Shown here in pieces: positions 6,712 through 14,170 of a stretch of 34,134 bases of DNA. The stretch's first letter is position 1. Each line of letters starts with the position of its first letter. A program made the translations under genes and the position numbers. The notes under the pieces are model-generated. The model was given only the letters and a program-made list of their open reading frames with translations. It was not told where the DNA came from and did not search any database. The stretch is taken from positions 1 through 34,134 of the forward strand of contig UQDV01000027.1 in assembly GCA_900539945.1 (NCBI GenBank), in the 5' to 3' direction. The DNA is from an uncultured Faecalibacterium sp. (lineage in GTDB: Bacteria > Bacillota > Clostridia > Oscillospirales > Ruminococcaceae).

Positions 6712-6744
6712 AAAAAAGCAGGCCGCCGGGGTCGGGCAGCCTGT
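6712..6744 (-). terminator. terminator of the MATE exporter gene
   Basis: On the minus strand CAGGC-TGCC and GGCGG-CCTG form a stem with one mismatch around a short loop (6718-6744), followed by six T (6717-6712). It lies 22 bases after the stop codon. Confidence 0.75.
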
Positions 6745-6765
6745 TGCAAAAGGGGCCGGAAAGGT

Positions 6766-8097
6766 TCAGTGCCGGGCCGCCGCGCGGTGGTACACCGGGT
6801 AGGCCACCAGTGCGGTGAGCACCTCGGTGATCCAGAAGGCGTGCCACACACCGTCCGGGCCAAGGCGGCCGCACAGCACTGCGGCCAGCGGCATGATGAA
6901 CACCACATAGCGGCAAAGCGAGATCACCAGCGACGGCACGCCCTTGCCAAGGCCCTCCAGTGCGCCGGACGAGGTGGTGGACACTGCCGACACCACAAAG
7001 CCGATGCAGATGATGCGCAGGGCCTTGGCACCGGCGGCGATGGTATCGGGGTTGGAGGTGAACAGCCCGATGAGCTGCCCGGAGGCCAGCAGGCAGATGA
7101 CCGTGCCCAGCGCCATGATGGCGATGCTCATGAACAGGGTGAGCTCGTACAGCTTCTTCACGCGGGCGTGCTCCCTGGCACCGTAGTTGTAGCCGATGAG
7201 CGGGCGCATGCCCTGCACGATGCCGTTGGCGGGCAGGTACAAAAAGGTCTGCAGCTTGTAGTAAATGCCCAGAATGACCACATAGCTCTGGGAGAACCCG
7301 GCAAGCAGGCTGTTGAGGAAGGTGACCAGCAGGGAGGGCAGAGCCAGGTTCAGGATGGCCGGCACGCCGATGGCGTACAGCTTGCCGTCCAGTGCAACGT
7401 CCGGGTGCAGGCCGCTGCGGTTCAGCCGCACCGGCAGTTCGGTGCGCAGGTAGACGAACAGGTACACGCACAGGCTCAGCAGCTGGCCGATGCCGGTGGC
7501 CAGCGCTGCACCGGCAATGCCCATGGCGGGCACCGGGCCCAGGCCGAAGATCAGGACGGGGTCCAGCAGGATGTTGCACGCGCAGCCGAACACCAGCGCC
7601 ACCATGGTCACCTTCATGCGGCCCACAGCCTGGAACATCTTTTCAAAGGCCAGCGCGGCCATATTGATGGTGGCAAACAGGAACACGATGGTGGAGTAGG
7701 TGATGCCGGAGGCCACAAGGCTCTCGTCGGTGGTGAACCGGCGCAAAAAGCCCGGCATGATGGCAATGCTCACCACCGTGATGACCACGCCGTGCAGCAG
7801 GCTGAGCACCATGCCGTGGGTGGCGGCGATCTCGGCCTTTTTGCGGTCGCCCGCACCCAGGTACAGGGCGACCATGGCGTTGATGCCGATACCAAAGCCG
7901 ATGGCGATGGCGTTGGCAAAATTCTGGATGGGGAACACCAGCGAAAGGGCGGTCATGGCGTCCTCGCTGATCTGCGCCACAAACAGGCTGTCCACGATGT
8001 TGTACAGGGAGTTGACCAGCATGGAGATCACGTTGGGCAGCGCCATGGACAACAGCAGCGGCAGCACGGGGCGTTCTTTCATAAAGGTATCGTTCAT
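6766..8097 (-). CDS. MATE family multidrug/toxin efflux transporter
   Basis: A 443-residue membrane protein with about twelve hydrophobic segments in two homologous halves, the usual size of MATE exporters. The N-terminus PVLPLLLSMALPNVISMLVNSLYNIVDSLFVAQIS and the mid-protein GIAGAALATGIGQ repeat type are characteristic. These antiporters expel cationic drugs or metabolites using a Na+ or H+ gradient. The start MNDTF is chosen because AGGAG stands upstream. The frame stays open further upstream but without a ribosome site. The gene is expressed from a strong promoter through a 120-base leader with a terminator hairpin, suggesting inducible expression. Substrate unknown. Confidence 0.93.
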   Translation of the reverse strand: MNDTFMKERPVLPLLLSMALPNVISMLVNSLYNIVDSLFVAQISEDAMTALSLVFPIQNFANAIAIGFGIGINAMVALYLGAGDRKKAEIAATHGMVLSLLHGVVITVVSIAIMPGFLRRFTTDESLVASGITYSTIVFLFATINMAALAFEKMFQAVGRMKVTMVALVFGCACNILLDPVLIFGLGPVPAMGIAGAALATGIGQLLSLCVYLFVYLRTELPVRLNRSGLHPDVALDGKLYAIGVPAILNLALPSLLVTFLNSLLAGFSQSYVVILGIYYKLQTFLYLPANGIVQGMRPLIGYNYGAREHARVKKLYELTLFMSIAIMALGTVICLLASGQLIGLFTSNPDTIAAGAKALRIICIGFVVSAVSTTSSGALEGLGKGVPSLVISLCRYVVFIMPLAAVLCGRLGPDGVWHAFWITEVLTALVAYPVYHRAAARH

Positions 8098-8171
8098 TGA
8101 TTTCTCGCTCCTGACAGATCGAAAATGGAAAAGGCCGCAAAAAAGCCACACAATGGCTTTTTTGAAGTCAT
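8094..8171 (-). CDS. possible 25-residue leader peptide of the MATE gene
   Basis: ATG at 8171 opens MTSKKPLCGFFAAFSIFDLS and six more codons. The TGA stop shares bases with the MATE start codon (ATGA overlap). Its own start overlaps in the same ATGA manner the stop of a seven-codon frame, MLLFATQ (8191-8168). No good ribosome site precedes either frame, so translation is uncertain. The position over the terminator hairpin is what makes it interesting. Confidence 0.25.
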   Translation of the reverse strand: MTSKKPLCGFFAAFSIFDLSGARNQ

Positions 8172-8221
8172 TGTGTGGCGAAAAGTAGCATAGTGCTGTA
8201 AAAATCCACACGGTTTTTATT
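8098..8221 (-). promoter_or_regulatory. MATE leader with terminator/antiterminator-like hairpins
   Basis: On the minus strand GCCACACAATG (8179-8169) pairs perfectly with CATTGTGTGGC (8155-8145), followed at once by TTTTTT (8144-8139). This is a complete intrinsic terminator inside the leader, about 45 bases before the start codon. Near the 5' end of the leader GTGTGG (8211-8206) could pair with the CCACAC of the 5' arm and prevent terminator formation. This is the layout of a transcription attenuator. Which signal it senses is not visible. Confidence 0.6.
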
Positions 8222-8227
8222 GACTGA

Positions 8228-8256
8228 AGGATACCACATCCCCGGGGCATTGTCAA
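8228..8256 (-). promoter_or_regulatory. promoter of the MATE gene
   Basis: On the minus strand TTGACA (8256-8251), a 17-base spacer holding the palindrome CCCCGGGG, and TATCCT (8233-8228). The expected start is near 8221. It points away from the yfcE promoter about 58 bases upstream. Confidence 0.8.
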
Positions 8257-8290
8257 GGAGACAGGGCGAAAAAGTATGACTTTTATAGGC

Positions 8291-8319
8291 TTGACCATTT
8301 TTTGTGCAGGGGTTACAAT
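8291..8319 (+). promoter_or_regulatory. promoter of the yfcE gene
   Basis: TTGACC (8291-8296), a 17-base spacer and TACAAT (8314-8319), leaving a leader of about 28 bases that contains AAAGGAG. Confidence 0.8.
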
Positions 8320-8353
8320 AAAATTGTAGCTTTTATAAAAAGGAGAAACCCGC

Positions 8354-8908
8354 ATGAAATGGATGATCGCGTCCGACCTGCACGGGTCGTATTTCTATGC
8401 CAGCCAGATGCAGCAGGCGTTTGAACGGGAACAGGCCGACCGGCTGCTGCTGTTGGGAGACCTGCTCTACCACGGCCCCCGCAACGACCTGCCGGAGGGC
8501 TATGCGCCCAAGCAGGTCATGCCCCTGCTCAACGGTATGAAGGACCGCTTGCTCTGCGTGCGCGGCAACTGTGACGCCGAGGTGGACCAGATGGTGCTGG
8601 AATTCCCGGTGCTGGCAGACTATGCTGTGCTGCCGGTGGGCAGACGGCTGGTGTACGCCACCCACGGCCATGTCTACAACACCAAGACCCCGCCGCCGCT
8701 GGCCCCCGGCGACATTCTGCTGCACGGGCACACCCACATCCCGGCGTGGGAGCCCTTCGGGCGGGGCAGCCTCTACCTGAACCCCGGCTCGGTGAGCCTG
8801 CCGAAGGAGGGCAGCGCCCACAGCTACATGACGTTGGAAAACGGCTGCTTCCGGTGGAAAACCATGGACGGCCGGACCTACCACGAACTGACCCTGAGCG
8901 AAACCTGA
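8354..8908 (+). CDS. yfcE: phosphodiesterase, YfcE/MJ0936-type metallophosphoesterase
   Basis: A 184-residue cytoplasmic protein with the complete calcineurin-like metal centre: SDLHG (Asp8, His10), LLLGDLLYHGP, VRGNCDAEVD, ATHGH and LLHGHTHIP, followed by LNPGSVSLPK. It binds two divalent metals and hydrolyses phosphodiester bonds. The physiological substrate of YfcE proteins is unsettled. The length equals that of E. coli YfcE. The start is fixed by AAAGGAG 10 bases upstream. It is transcribed divergently from the MATE exporter by its own promoter and ends at a long GC-rich hairpin shared with the convergent flavoprotein gene. Confidence 0.93.
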   Translation: MKWMIASDLHGSYFYASQMQQAFEREQADRLLLLGDLLYHGPRNDLPEGYAPKQVMPLLNGMKDRLLCVRGNCDAEVDQMVLEFPVLADYAVLPVGRRLVYATHGHVYNTKTPPPLAPGDILLHGHTHIPAWEPFGRGSLYLNPGSVSLPKEGSAHSYMTLENGCFRWKTMDGRTYHELTLSET

Positions 8909-8913
8909 ACAAC

Positions 8914-8961
8914 ACAGCGCCCGCCTGCTTCCGGAGTGGTTCCGGTGCAGGCGGGCGCTGT
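8914..8961. terminator. GC-rich hairpin between convergent genes
   Basis: ACAGCGCCCGCCTGC (8914-8928) pairs perfectly with GCAGGCGGGCGCTGT (8947-8961). Neither side has a clean T run, but its place between two convergent genes suggests a two-way terminator. Confidence 0.65.
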
Positions 8962-9003
8962 GCTTATCCAAAAAAGAAGAAAGAAGAAGAGAGCAGAGTG
9001 GGG

Positions 9004-10791
9004 TTACTCGGCAGCGTAGGCGGAAGCGTTGCTGCCGGCGATGCGGCCGAACACCACGAAGTCGCACACGGCATTGCCGCCGATGCGGTTGCCGCCGTGC
9101 ACACCGCCGGTGGTCTCACCGGCTGCATACAGGCCGGGGATGATGCTGCCGTCGGTGTCCAGCACCTGTGCGTCGGTGTTGATCTTCAGGCCGCCCATGG
9201 TGTGGTGGATGCCCGGTGCGATCTTGATGGCGTAGTAGGGAGCGGTGGACAGGTCGCCGTCCATGCCGTTGCTGCGGCCGAACTCGGCGTCCTCACCGGC
9301 TGCCACAGAGGCGTTCCAGGTGTTCATGGTCTCCACAAAGTTGGCGGCAGCGTCGCCGGTCAGGCCCATCTCCTTGGCCAGACCCTCATAGCTGTCGGAA
9401 GAGACGGTCAGGCCGTTGCTGATGTACTTCTGGCAGGACTTCAGGTCGTCCACGATGCGCTGGTCAAAGATGATGTAGGCGTAAGCACCCGGCTGCTCCA
9501 GCTCGGCGTTGGAAACCGCGTCACGGGTGGACATGTCGTTGCAGAAGCGCTTGCCCTCGGCGTTGACCAGGATGCCGCCCATGCTGCGCACGCTCTCGGA
9601 CACCAGCATGCCGGTCTCCTGATACACGGTGGGGTGCAGCTGGATCTGGTCCATGTCCACGGTGTCGGCACCAATGGCCTCAGCCATCAGGATGCCGTCG
9701 CCGGTGGCACCGGCGTGGTTGGTGGTCACGGCGTTGGCCAGGGCCGGGTTGAAGCTGGCCATCAGCTCAAAGTTGGCACCAAAGCCGCCGGCGGCAATGA
9801 TCACGCTCTTGGCGTTGATGGTGTAGTCGTGCTCGGTGCTCTCGGCCTTGATGCCGCAGGCAGCGCCGTCGTTGGTCAGGATCTCGGTAGCCTTGGTGTT
9901 CAGCAGGATCTGCACGCCCAGTTTTTCGGCCTGAGCGTTCAGCTTTTCCACCAGATAGCTGCCCACGGCGCTGCCGTCCTCGGGCTCATGCAGATACTTG
10001 TGGGTGGTGCCGCCGGTGGCTGCCACCTTGGGCAGCGGGGCACCGATGGAGGTCAGCCAGTCGATGGCGTCGGAGCTCTGCTCGGCCATCACGGTCACCA
10101 GGCTGCGGTCATTGATGCCGTGGCCGCCGTTGATGGTGTCCTCAATGAACTCCTGCACCCCGCTGTCGGTGATGCCCAGGTCGGCCTGATACTGGGTGTC
10201 GGCTGCGTTCATGCCGCCGGTGGCCTTCAGGCTGTTGCCGCCCACGATGGGCATCTTTTCCACCACGATGACCTTGGCACCGTTCTCGGCGGCCTGTGCG
10301 GCAGCGGTCAGACCGGCACCGCCGGCCCCCACCACCACGACGTCACAGTCCAGCGTCTCGGCGGTCTTTTCCACGGTGGTGTCCGCAGCCTTGGCCACGG
10401 CAAAGGCGGAAGCATCCAGTCCGGCGTTCTCCAGAGCGGCCTTCACAGCCTCCTTGAGGGCGTCGCTGGTCACGGTGGCACCGGCAATGCCGTCCACGTT
10501 GTAGCTGTTGGCAGCCACCATGGCATCCGGCAGCTGTTCGCAGGCCACAGAGCCGATGCCCTGGGTCTCGTTCTGCTCGGTGACAACGATGGAATAAATG
10601 GTGTCGGCGTCGGCGGTCACTTCCACGACGACATCGCCTTCAATGCCTTTGGCCGAACCGGTGCCGGTGACTTTCCCGGCGGCGGAACTGGCGGTCTGGC
10701 TGCTGGAAGCGCCGCAGGACGCCAGCGACAGCAGCATGGCACCGGCCAGCACAGCGGTGCTGATACGGTGCAGGATCCCGTTTTTCTTCAT
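9004..10791 (-). CDS. secreted flavoprotein reductase: lipoprotein with FMN-binding and FAD-binding domains
   Basis: A 595-residue protein of the flavocytochrome c/fumarate-reductase-like group. Residues 1-26 are a lipoprotein signal with lipobox LASC and Cys26. Residues about 45-122 form an FMN-binding domain whose GIAGATVTS contains Thr106, the residue type to which ApbE attaches FMN covalently. Residues about 147-595 are the FAD-binding-2 reductase domain: CDVVVVGAGGAGLTAA, HPTVYQETG, SESVRSMGGILVN with a conserved Arg, HHTMGGLKIN, and GLYAAGETTGGVHGGNRIGG. It should reduce a small oxidised molecule outside the membrane with electrons from a membrane donor. Fumarate, urocanate or another enoate are candidates, and the substrate cannot be read here. 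GAGGAGG precedes the start. It is divergent from a LysR gene, the likely regulator. Confidence 0.9.
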   Translation of the reverse strand: MKKNGILHRISTAVLAGAMLLSLASCGASSSQTASSAAGKVTGTGSAKGIEGDVVVEVTADADTIYSIVVTEQNETQGIGSVACEQLPDAMVAANSYNVDGIAGATVTSDALKEAVKAALENAGLDASAFAVAKAADTTVEKTAETLDCDVVVVGAGGAGLTAAAQAAENGAKVIVVEKMPIVGGNSLKATGGMNAADTQYQADLGITDSGVQEFIEDTINGGHGINDRSLVTVMAEQSSDAIDWLTSIGAPLPKVAATGGTTHKYLHEPEDGSAVGSYLVEKLNAQAEKLGVQILLNTKATEILTNDGAACGIKAESTEHDYTINAKSVIIAAGGFGANFELMASFNPALANAVTTNHAGATGDGILMAEAIGADTVDMDQIQLHPTVYQETGMLVSESVRSMGGILVNAEGKRFCNDMSTRDAVSNAELEQPGAYAYIIFDQRIVDDLKSCQKYISNGLTVSSDSYEGLAKEMGLTGDAAANFVETMNTWNASVAAGEDAEFGRSNGMDGDLSTAPYYAIKIAPGIHHTMGGLKINTDAQVLDTDGSIIPGLYAAGETTGGVHGGNRIGGNAVCDFVVFGRIAGSNASAYAAE

Positions 10792-10858
10792 GGTTTTCCT
10801 CCTCAGAGATCTTCGTGTTGGGTGGGGCGGTCGATTTGTGATGGATTTCACGAGCGAG

Positions 10859-10890
10859 ATTATAACACAACTTTCACAATTCCTGAAATT
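10859..10890 (-). promoter_or_regulatory. promoter region of the flavoprotein gene with candidate LysR site
   Basis: On the minus strand a perfect TATAAT (10864-10859) has only a weak -35 at 17-base spacing (TTCAGG), as is usual for activator-dependent promoters. The dyad AATT-N5-AATT (10878-10890) lies between the boxes and a direct repeat CACAA-CTTT-CACAA is next to it. The divergent LysR gene starts 185 bases from the flavoprotein start. LysR promoter elements are weaker (TACACT at 10934-10939). Confidence 0.5.
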
Positions 10891-10975
10891 CATTTTTCTC
10901 ATAAAAAGAATAGCCTGCGTGCATGGTTTGTGGTACACTGGAACCGGCAAATACACGCAGCAGGGAGGAATCTGC

Positions 10976-11905
10976 ATGGACTTCAAAGATCTGGAATATT
11001 TTGCGGCCATTGCCCGGTGCGGCAACATCACCCGCGCGGCCCAGCAGCTCTACGTCAGCCAGCCTACCCTTTCCAAGTTTTTGCAAAAACTGGAAGGGGA
11101 CACCGGCCTTGTGCTGTTCCAGCGGGCGGGGCGGCGTCTGGAGCTGACCTATGCGGGCCAGCGGTATCTGGCCCACGCCGAGCGGCTGCTCAGCCAGAAG
11201 AGGGAGATGGACGCGGAGCTGACCGATCTGCTCCGGGCAGACACCGGTGTGCTGCATGTGGGCATGCCGCCGTTCCGGTGCAGTTTTTCGCTGCCGGAGG
11301 TGCTTCCGGTGTTCCGCGCGCAGTTCCCGCAGGTGCAGTTCCGCATTGAGGAAGCACCCAGCGCCGAGCTGGACCGCAAACTGCTGGAAGGTGAGATCGA
11401 CCTGGCCTTTTATATGAGCTTTGCCCGGCATCCCGGCCTGAGCTACCGGGTGCTGCGCCGGGACCGGATGTACGCCGTGTTCGGCAAGGGACACCCGCTG
11501 GAGCAGGCTGCCGCCCGGGAGGGCAGCTTTGCCTGGGAGTGGCTGGAGGGGCAGACCCTGCTGCTGCAGAACCAGACCCAGCGGCAGGGCCAGTATATTT
11601 TGCAGGAGCTGCGGAGCCGCCGCCTGCATACGGCCGAAATTCTGGAAAGCAGCAACATCCGGGCAGCCGCGGCGCTGGCCGCCAACGGGTACGGCATCGG
11701 CTTCCTGAGCGGCGAGCTGCTGGAACACCTGAACAACGCGGTGCCGTTCAACGCGTTTCCGCTCCGGTACTGCACCCTCCCGCTGGAGTCGGTGGCAGCC
11801 TGGCGGGCCGGGAACTATCTGCCCCGGTACGCGTTGGCGTTCATCGAGCGGATGGAACAGCTGGAAAACCAGAAATACAACAATAGCACAACAAAAGCGC
11901 ACTGA
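10976..11905 (+). CDS. LysR family transcriptional regulator
   Basis: A 309-residue protein with the canonical LysR build. The N-terminal winged helix-turn-helix (residues 1-60) reads MDFKDLEYFAAIARCGNITRAAQQLYVSQPTLSKFLQKLE. The substrate-binding domain from about 90 to 295 starts GVLHVGMPPFRCSFSLPEVLP and contains EGEIDLAFYM. It binds DNA as a tetramer and changes its contacts when a small ligand binds. GGGAGGA stands at correct distance before the ATG, which excludes the longer frame upstream. Divergent arrangement with the flavoprotein reductase makes that gene its most likely target. The ligand may be the reductase substrate or product. A strong terminator follows. Confidence 0.93.
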   Translation: MDFKDLEYFAAIARCGNITRAAQQLYVSQPTLSKFLQKLEGDTGLVLFQRAGRRLELTYAGQRYLAHAERLLSQKREMDAELTDLLRADTGVLHVGMPPFRCSFSLPEVLPVFRAQFPQVQFRIEEAPSAELDRKLLEGEIDLAFYMSFARHPGLSYRVLRRDRMYAVFGKGHPLEQAAAREGSFAWEWLEGQTLLLQNQTQRQGQYILQELRSRRLHTAEILESSNIRAAAALAANGYGIGFLSGELLEHLNNAVPFNAFPLRYCTLPLESVAAWRAGNYLPRYALAFIERMEQLENQKYNNSTTKAH

Positions 11906-11930
11906 CACCGGCGGAAAACAAACAAAATAA

Positions 11931-11987
11931 ACCGGCCCTTCTCCTTTGGCAGCACAGCGCTGCCGGGGAGAGGGGCCGGTGTTTTTG
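11931..11987. terminator. terminator between the convergent LysR and yifB genes
   Basis: ACCGGCCCTTCTCC (11931-11944) pairs with GGAGAGGGGCCGGT (11967-11980), with a further GGCAGC/GCTGCC inside, then GTTTTTG. The minus side is also T-rich further out. Confidence 0.85.
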
Positions 11988-12002
11988 TAGGTGGAAAGAG
12001 GC

Positions 12003-13541
12003 TCACAGCTCCACTTTTTCCTGCGCGCGGTACTGCAGGGCCTCCAGCAGGGAGTCCTCGTCCAACAGGCTCTTGCCGGCCAGGTCGGCCACCGTGCGGG
12101 CCACCCGCAAAATGCGGTCGTGGGCGCGGGCCGAAAGCCCCAGTGCATCGTAGGAGGCGCGGAGCAGCCGTTCCGCACCGGGGGTCATGCGGCAGATGCG
12201 CCGCACCTGCCCGGCGTTGAGCTGGGCGTTGCAGTGTACCCCCTCGTAGCCGGGGGCCGCATAGCGTTTTGCCTGGATGGCCCGCGCCGCCAGCACCTGT
12301 TTGCGCAGGTCGGCACTGCTCTCGGCGGGGGCGGCGGTGTGCAGCTCGTCAAAGGCGATGGGGTCCATCTCCACGCACAGGTCGATGCGGTCCAGCAGCG
12401 GGCCGGACACCCGGCTGCGGTACTGCCGCACCGCGCTGGGCGAGCAGGTGCACTGCCGGGTGGGGTGGCCGTAGTAGCCGCATTTGCAGGGGTTCATGGC
12501 GGCCACCAGCTGGAAATGGCTGGGGTAGGTGGCGCTGCCTGCGGCCCGGCTCACGGTGATCTGGCCGTCCTCCAGCGGCTGGCGCAGCACCTCCAGGCTC
12601 TCGCGGGAGAACTCCGGCAGTTCGTCCAGAAACAGCACGCCGCAGTTGGCCAGACTGCACTCGCCGGGGCGGAACTGCGCGCCGCCGCCCGCCAGCGAGA
12701 CGGCACTGGCCGAGTGGTGCGGGCTGCGGAAGGGACGCGCCGTGATCAGGCCCCGGCCCTGGGGCAGCTGCCCGGCGATGGAATAGATCTTGGTGGTCTC
12801 CACGGCTTCCTCCCGGGTGAGAGGCGGCAGGATGCCCGGCAGGCGCTTGGCCAGCATGGATTTGCCGGTACCCGGGGCACCCATCAGCAGCACGTTGTGG
12901 CCCCCGGCCGCAGCGATGACCATGGCCCGGCGGGCCAGTGCCTGCCCCATCACGTCGGCAAAATCCGGCACCTGTGCCCAGGCCTCGGCGGGGTCAAAGG
13001 GAACGGCTGCCGCAGCGGTCAGCGGCCGGATGCCGCGCAGGGCGTCCACCACCTCCCGGGCGGTGTGGGCCGGGTAGACGGCCATGCTGTCGGCACAGGC
13101 CTCGGCAGCCTCGGCGGCGTTTTCGGCGGGCACATACAGGGCACGGATGCCGTTTTCGGCGGCGGCCAGTGCCATGGGCAGCACGCCGGATACCGGGCGC
13201 AGGGTGCCGTCCAGCGCCAGTTCACCCAGAAAGGCGGCGTCCTCCGGCACATCCTCCAGCTGGCCGCTGGCCGTGAGCACGGCCAGCAGCAGGGGCAAAT
13301 CGTACACCGGGCCGGTCTTGCGCACATCGGCGGGGGCCAGGTTGACCGTGATGCGCCGGTCCGGGAACTTGAAGCCCAGGTTCTTGATGGCGGCACGCAC
13401 GCGGTCCGCACTTTCCCGCACGGCGGAATCCGGCAGGCCTACGATGGAAAAGGCGGGCAGCCCGCCCGAAACGTCGGCCTCCACGGCCACGGCAAAGCCG
13501 CGCAGGCCGTTCAGGCCAAAGCTCTTTGTTACCGAATACAT
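12003..13541 (-). CDS. yifB: YifB/ComM family Mg-chelatase-like AAA+ ATPase
   Basis: A 512-residue protein, full length for the family. The N-terminal Lon-protease-like fold (about 1-165) includes VEADVSGGLPAFSIVGLPD and RKTGPVYDLPLLLA. The AAA+ domain carries Walker A GAPGTGKS (221-228), Walker B GVLFLDELPEF (301-311), a four-cysteine element CKCGYYGHPTRQCTC (352-366) and sensor/arginine regions. In other bacteria ComM is a hexameric helicase that promotes branch migration during natural transformation and recombination. A cytoplasmic role in DNA recombination is likely here. GAGGTG precedes the chosen ATG. The gene stands alone under a consensus promoter. Confidence 0.95.
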   Translation of the reverse strand: MYSVTKSFGLNGLRGFAVAVEADVSGGLPAFSIVGLPDSAVRESADRVRAAIKNLGFKFPDRRITVNLAPADVRKTGPVYDLPLLLAVLTASGQLEDVPEDAAFLGELALDGTLRPVSGVLPMALAAAENGIRALYVPAENAAEAAEACADSMAVYPAHTAREVVDALRGIRPLTAAAAVPFDPAEAWAQVPDFADVMGQALARRAMVIAAAGGHNVLLMGAPGTGKSMLAKRLPGILPPLTREEAVETTKIYSIAGQLPQGRGLITARPFRSPHHSASAVSLAGGGAQFRPGECSLANCGVLFLDELPEFSRESLEVLRQPLEDGQITVSRAAGSATYPSHFQLVAAMNPCKCGYYGHPTRQCTCSPSAVRQYRSRVSGPLLDRIDLCVEMDPIAFDELHTAAPAESSADLRKQVLAARAIQAKRYAAPGYEGVHCNAQLNAGQVRRICRMTPGAERLLRASYDALGLSARAHDRILRVARTVADLAGKSLLDEDSLLEALQYRAQEKVEL

Positions 13542-13643
13542 GGGTGCACCTCGCTTGCATTTTCTGCGCGAAAACGGTCGAAAATTGGGTGGAAAAATTT
13601 GGGAGGAACCGTCAGCCTTCGACAGCATCTCCCGGTCGATTTC

Positions 13644-13672
13644 ATTATAGTAAAGGGCAGGAAAGATGTCAA
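13644..13672 (-). promoter_or_regulatory. consensus promoter of yifB
   Basis: On the minus strand TTGACA (13672-13667), a 17-base spacer and TATAAT (13649-13644): both boxes perfect. The -35 box lies only 27 bases from the start codon of the divergent DUF6514-like gene, whose own promoter must overlap it. The leader to yifB is about 100 bases. Confidence 0.85.
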
Positions 13673-13698
13673 TGCAGCGGAAAGGAGAGCGACAAACG

Positions 13699-14043
13699 AT
13701 GACAGGCAAGGAATACTGCCGGTACATCCGTACTTATTCAGAGCTGGAGGGGCTGCAGCGGGCCCACACGGTGGTGTACTGCGCCCAGACCGTGCCCGGG
13801 GGCGTGCTGGCCCAGCTGCGGTGGGAGCAGGCGGGCCGGGTACAGTGCAGTACGGTGCTGGCCCCGCAGGGCAGTTTTGCCCGGATGATGCAGCTTTTGC
13901 GCTATCTGTGCGAGAACAGCATCGGCCCGGAACAGTGGCTGGAGGTGCTGGAGGACGTGCACCAGCCCTACCGGCTGCTGCCGGAAGCACAGCAGCCCGC
14001 CGACATCCACCCGGAGAGCGGCTGTTTTTGTGGCATTTGCTGA
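13699..14043 (+). CDS. small uncharacterised protein, DUF6514-like
   Basis: A 114-residue cytoplasmic protein. The first half forms beta strands (HTVVYCAQTVPGGVLAQLRWEQ). The second half has a helix FARMMQLLRYLCENSIGPEQWLEVLEDV of the kind seen in DUF6514 proteins of Clostridia, where a similar 'choose the column and row' helix ends the domain. It ends in a cysteine-rich GCFCGIC tail that might bind a metal. I recognise no activity. The start is fixed by AAAGGAG 11 bases upstream. Its promoter is not obvious and must lie in or next to the divergent yifB promoter. Confidence 0.55.
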   Translation: MTGKEYCRYIRTYSELEGLQRAHTVVYCAQTVPGGVLAQLRWEQAGRVQCSTVLAPQGSFARMMQLLRYLCENSIGPEQWLEVLEDVHQPYRLLPEAQQPADIHPESGCFCGIC

Positions 14044-14077
14044 TTTTGTACCGGTAAGATTGTGGCAGAATATGCAA

Positions 14078-14106
14078 TTGACATGATGGACACAAGCGTT
14101 TATAGT
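14078..14106 (+). promoter_or_regulatory. promoter of the phosphohexomutase gene
   Basis: TTGACA (14078-14083), a 17-base spacer and TATAGT (14101-14106). An overlapping TATAAT (14106-14111) is at too long a spacing. The leader is about 58 bases. Confidence 0.85.
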
Positions 14107-14170
14107 ATAATTAGGTTTGAATAAACTGTCTCCTTTTTTGGAAAAAAATAACAAAGGTAAGGTGTGCAAC

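Noticed and set aside
5154..8100. Long plus-strand frames opposite the AGCS and MATE genes
   Set aside because: His/Gly/Ala-rich translations without domains; the minus-strand genes have clear family motifs, promoters and terminators.
8746..11349. Long plus-strand frame opposite the flavoprotein gene
   Set aside because: Antisense shadow of the flavoprotein; its last part merely enters the LysR gene in another frame.
13618..13651. Plus-strand promoter TCGACA/TATAGT for the DUF6514-like gene
   Set aside because: The spacer is 21 bases, too long, and the -10 region is better explained as the minus-strand yifB TATAAT.
14106..14111. TATAAT as the -10 box of the phosphohexomutase gene
   Set aside because: It would give a 22-base spacer from TTGACA; TATAGT at 14101-14106 has the correct 17.
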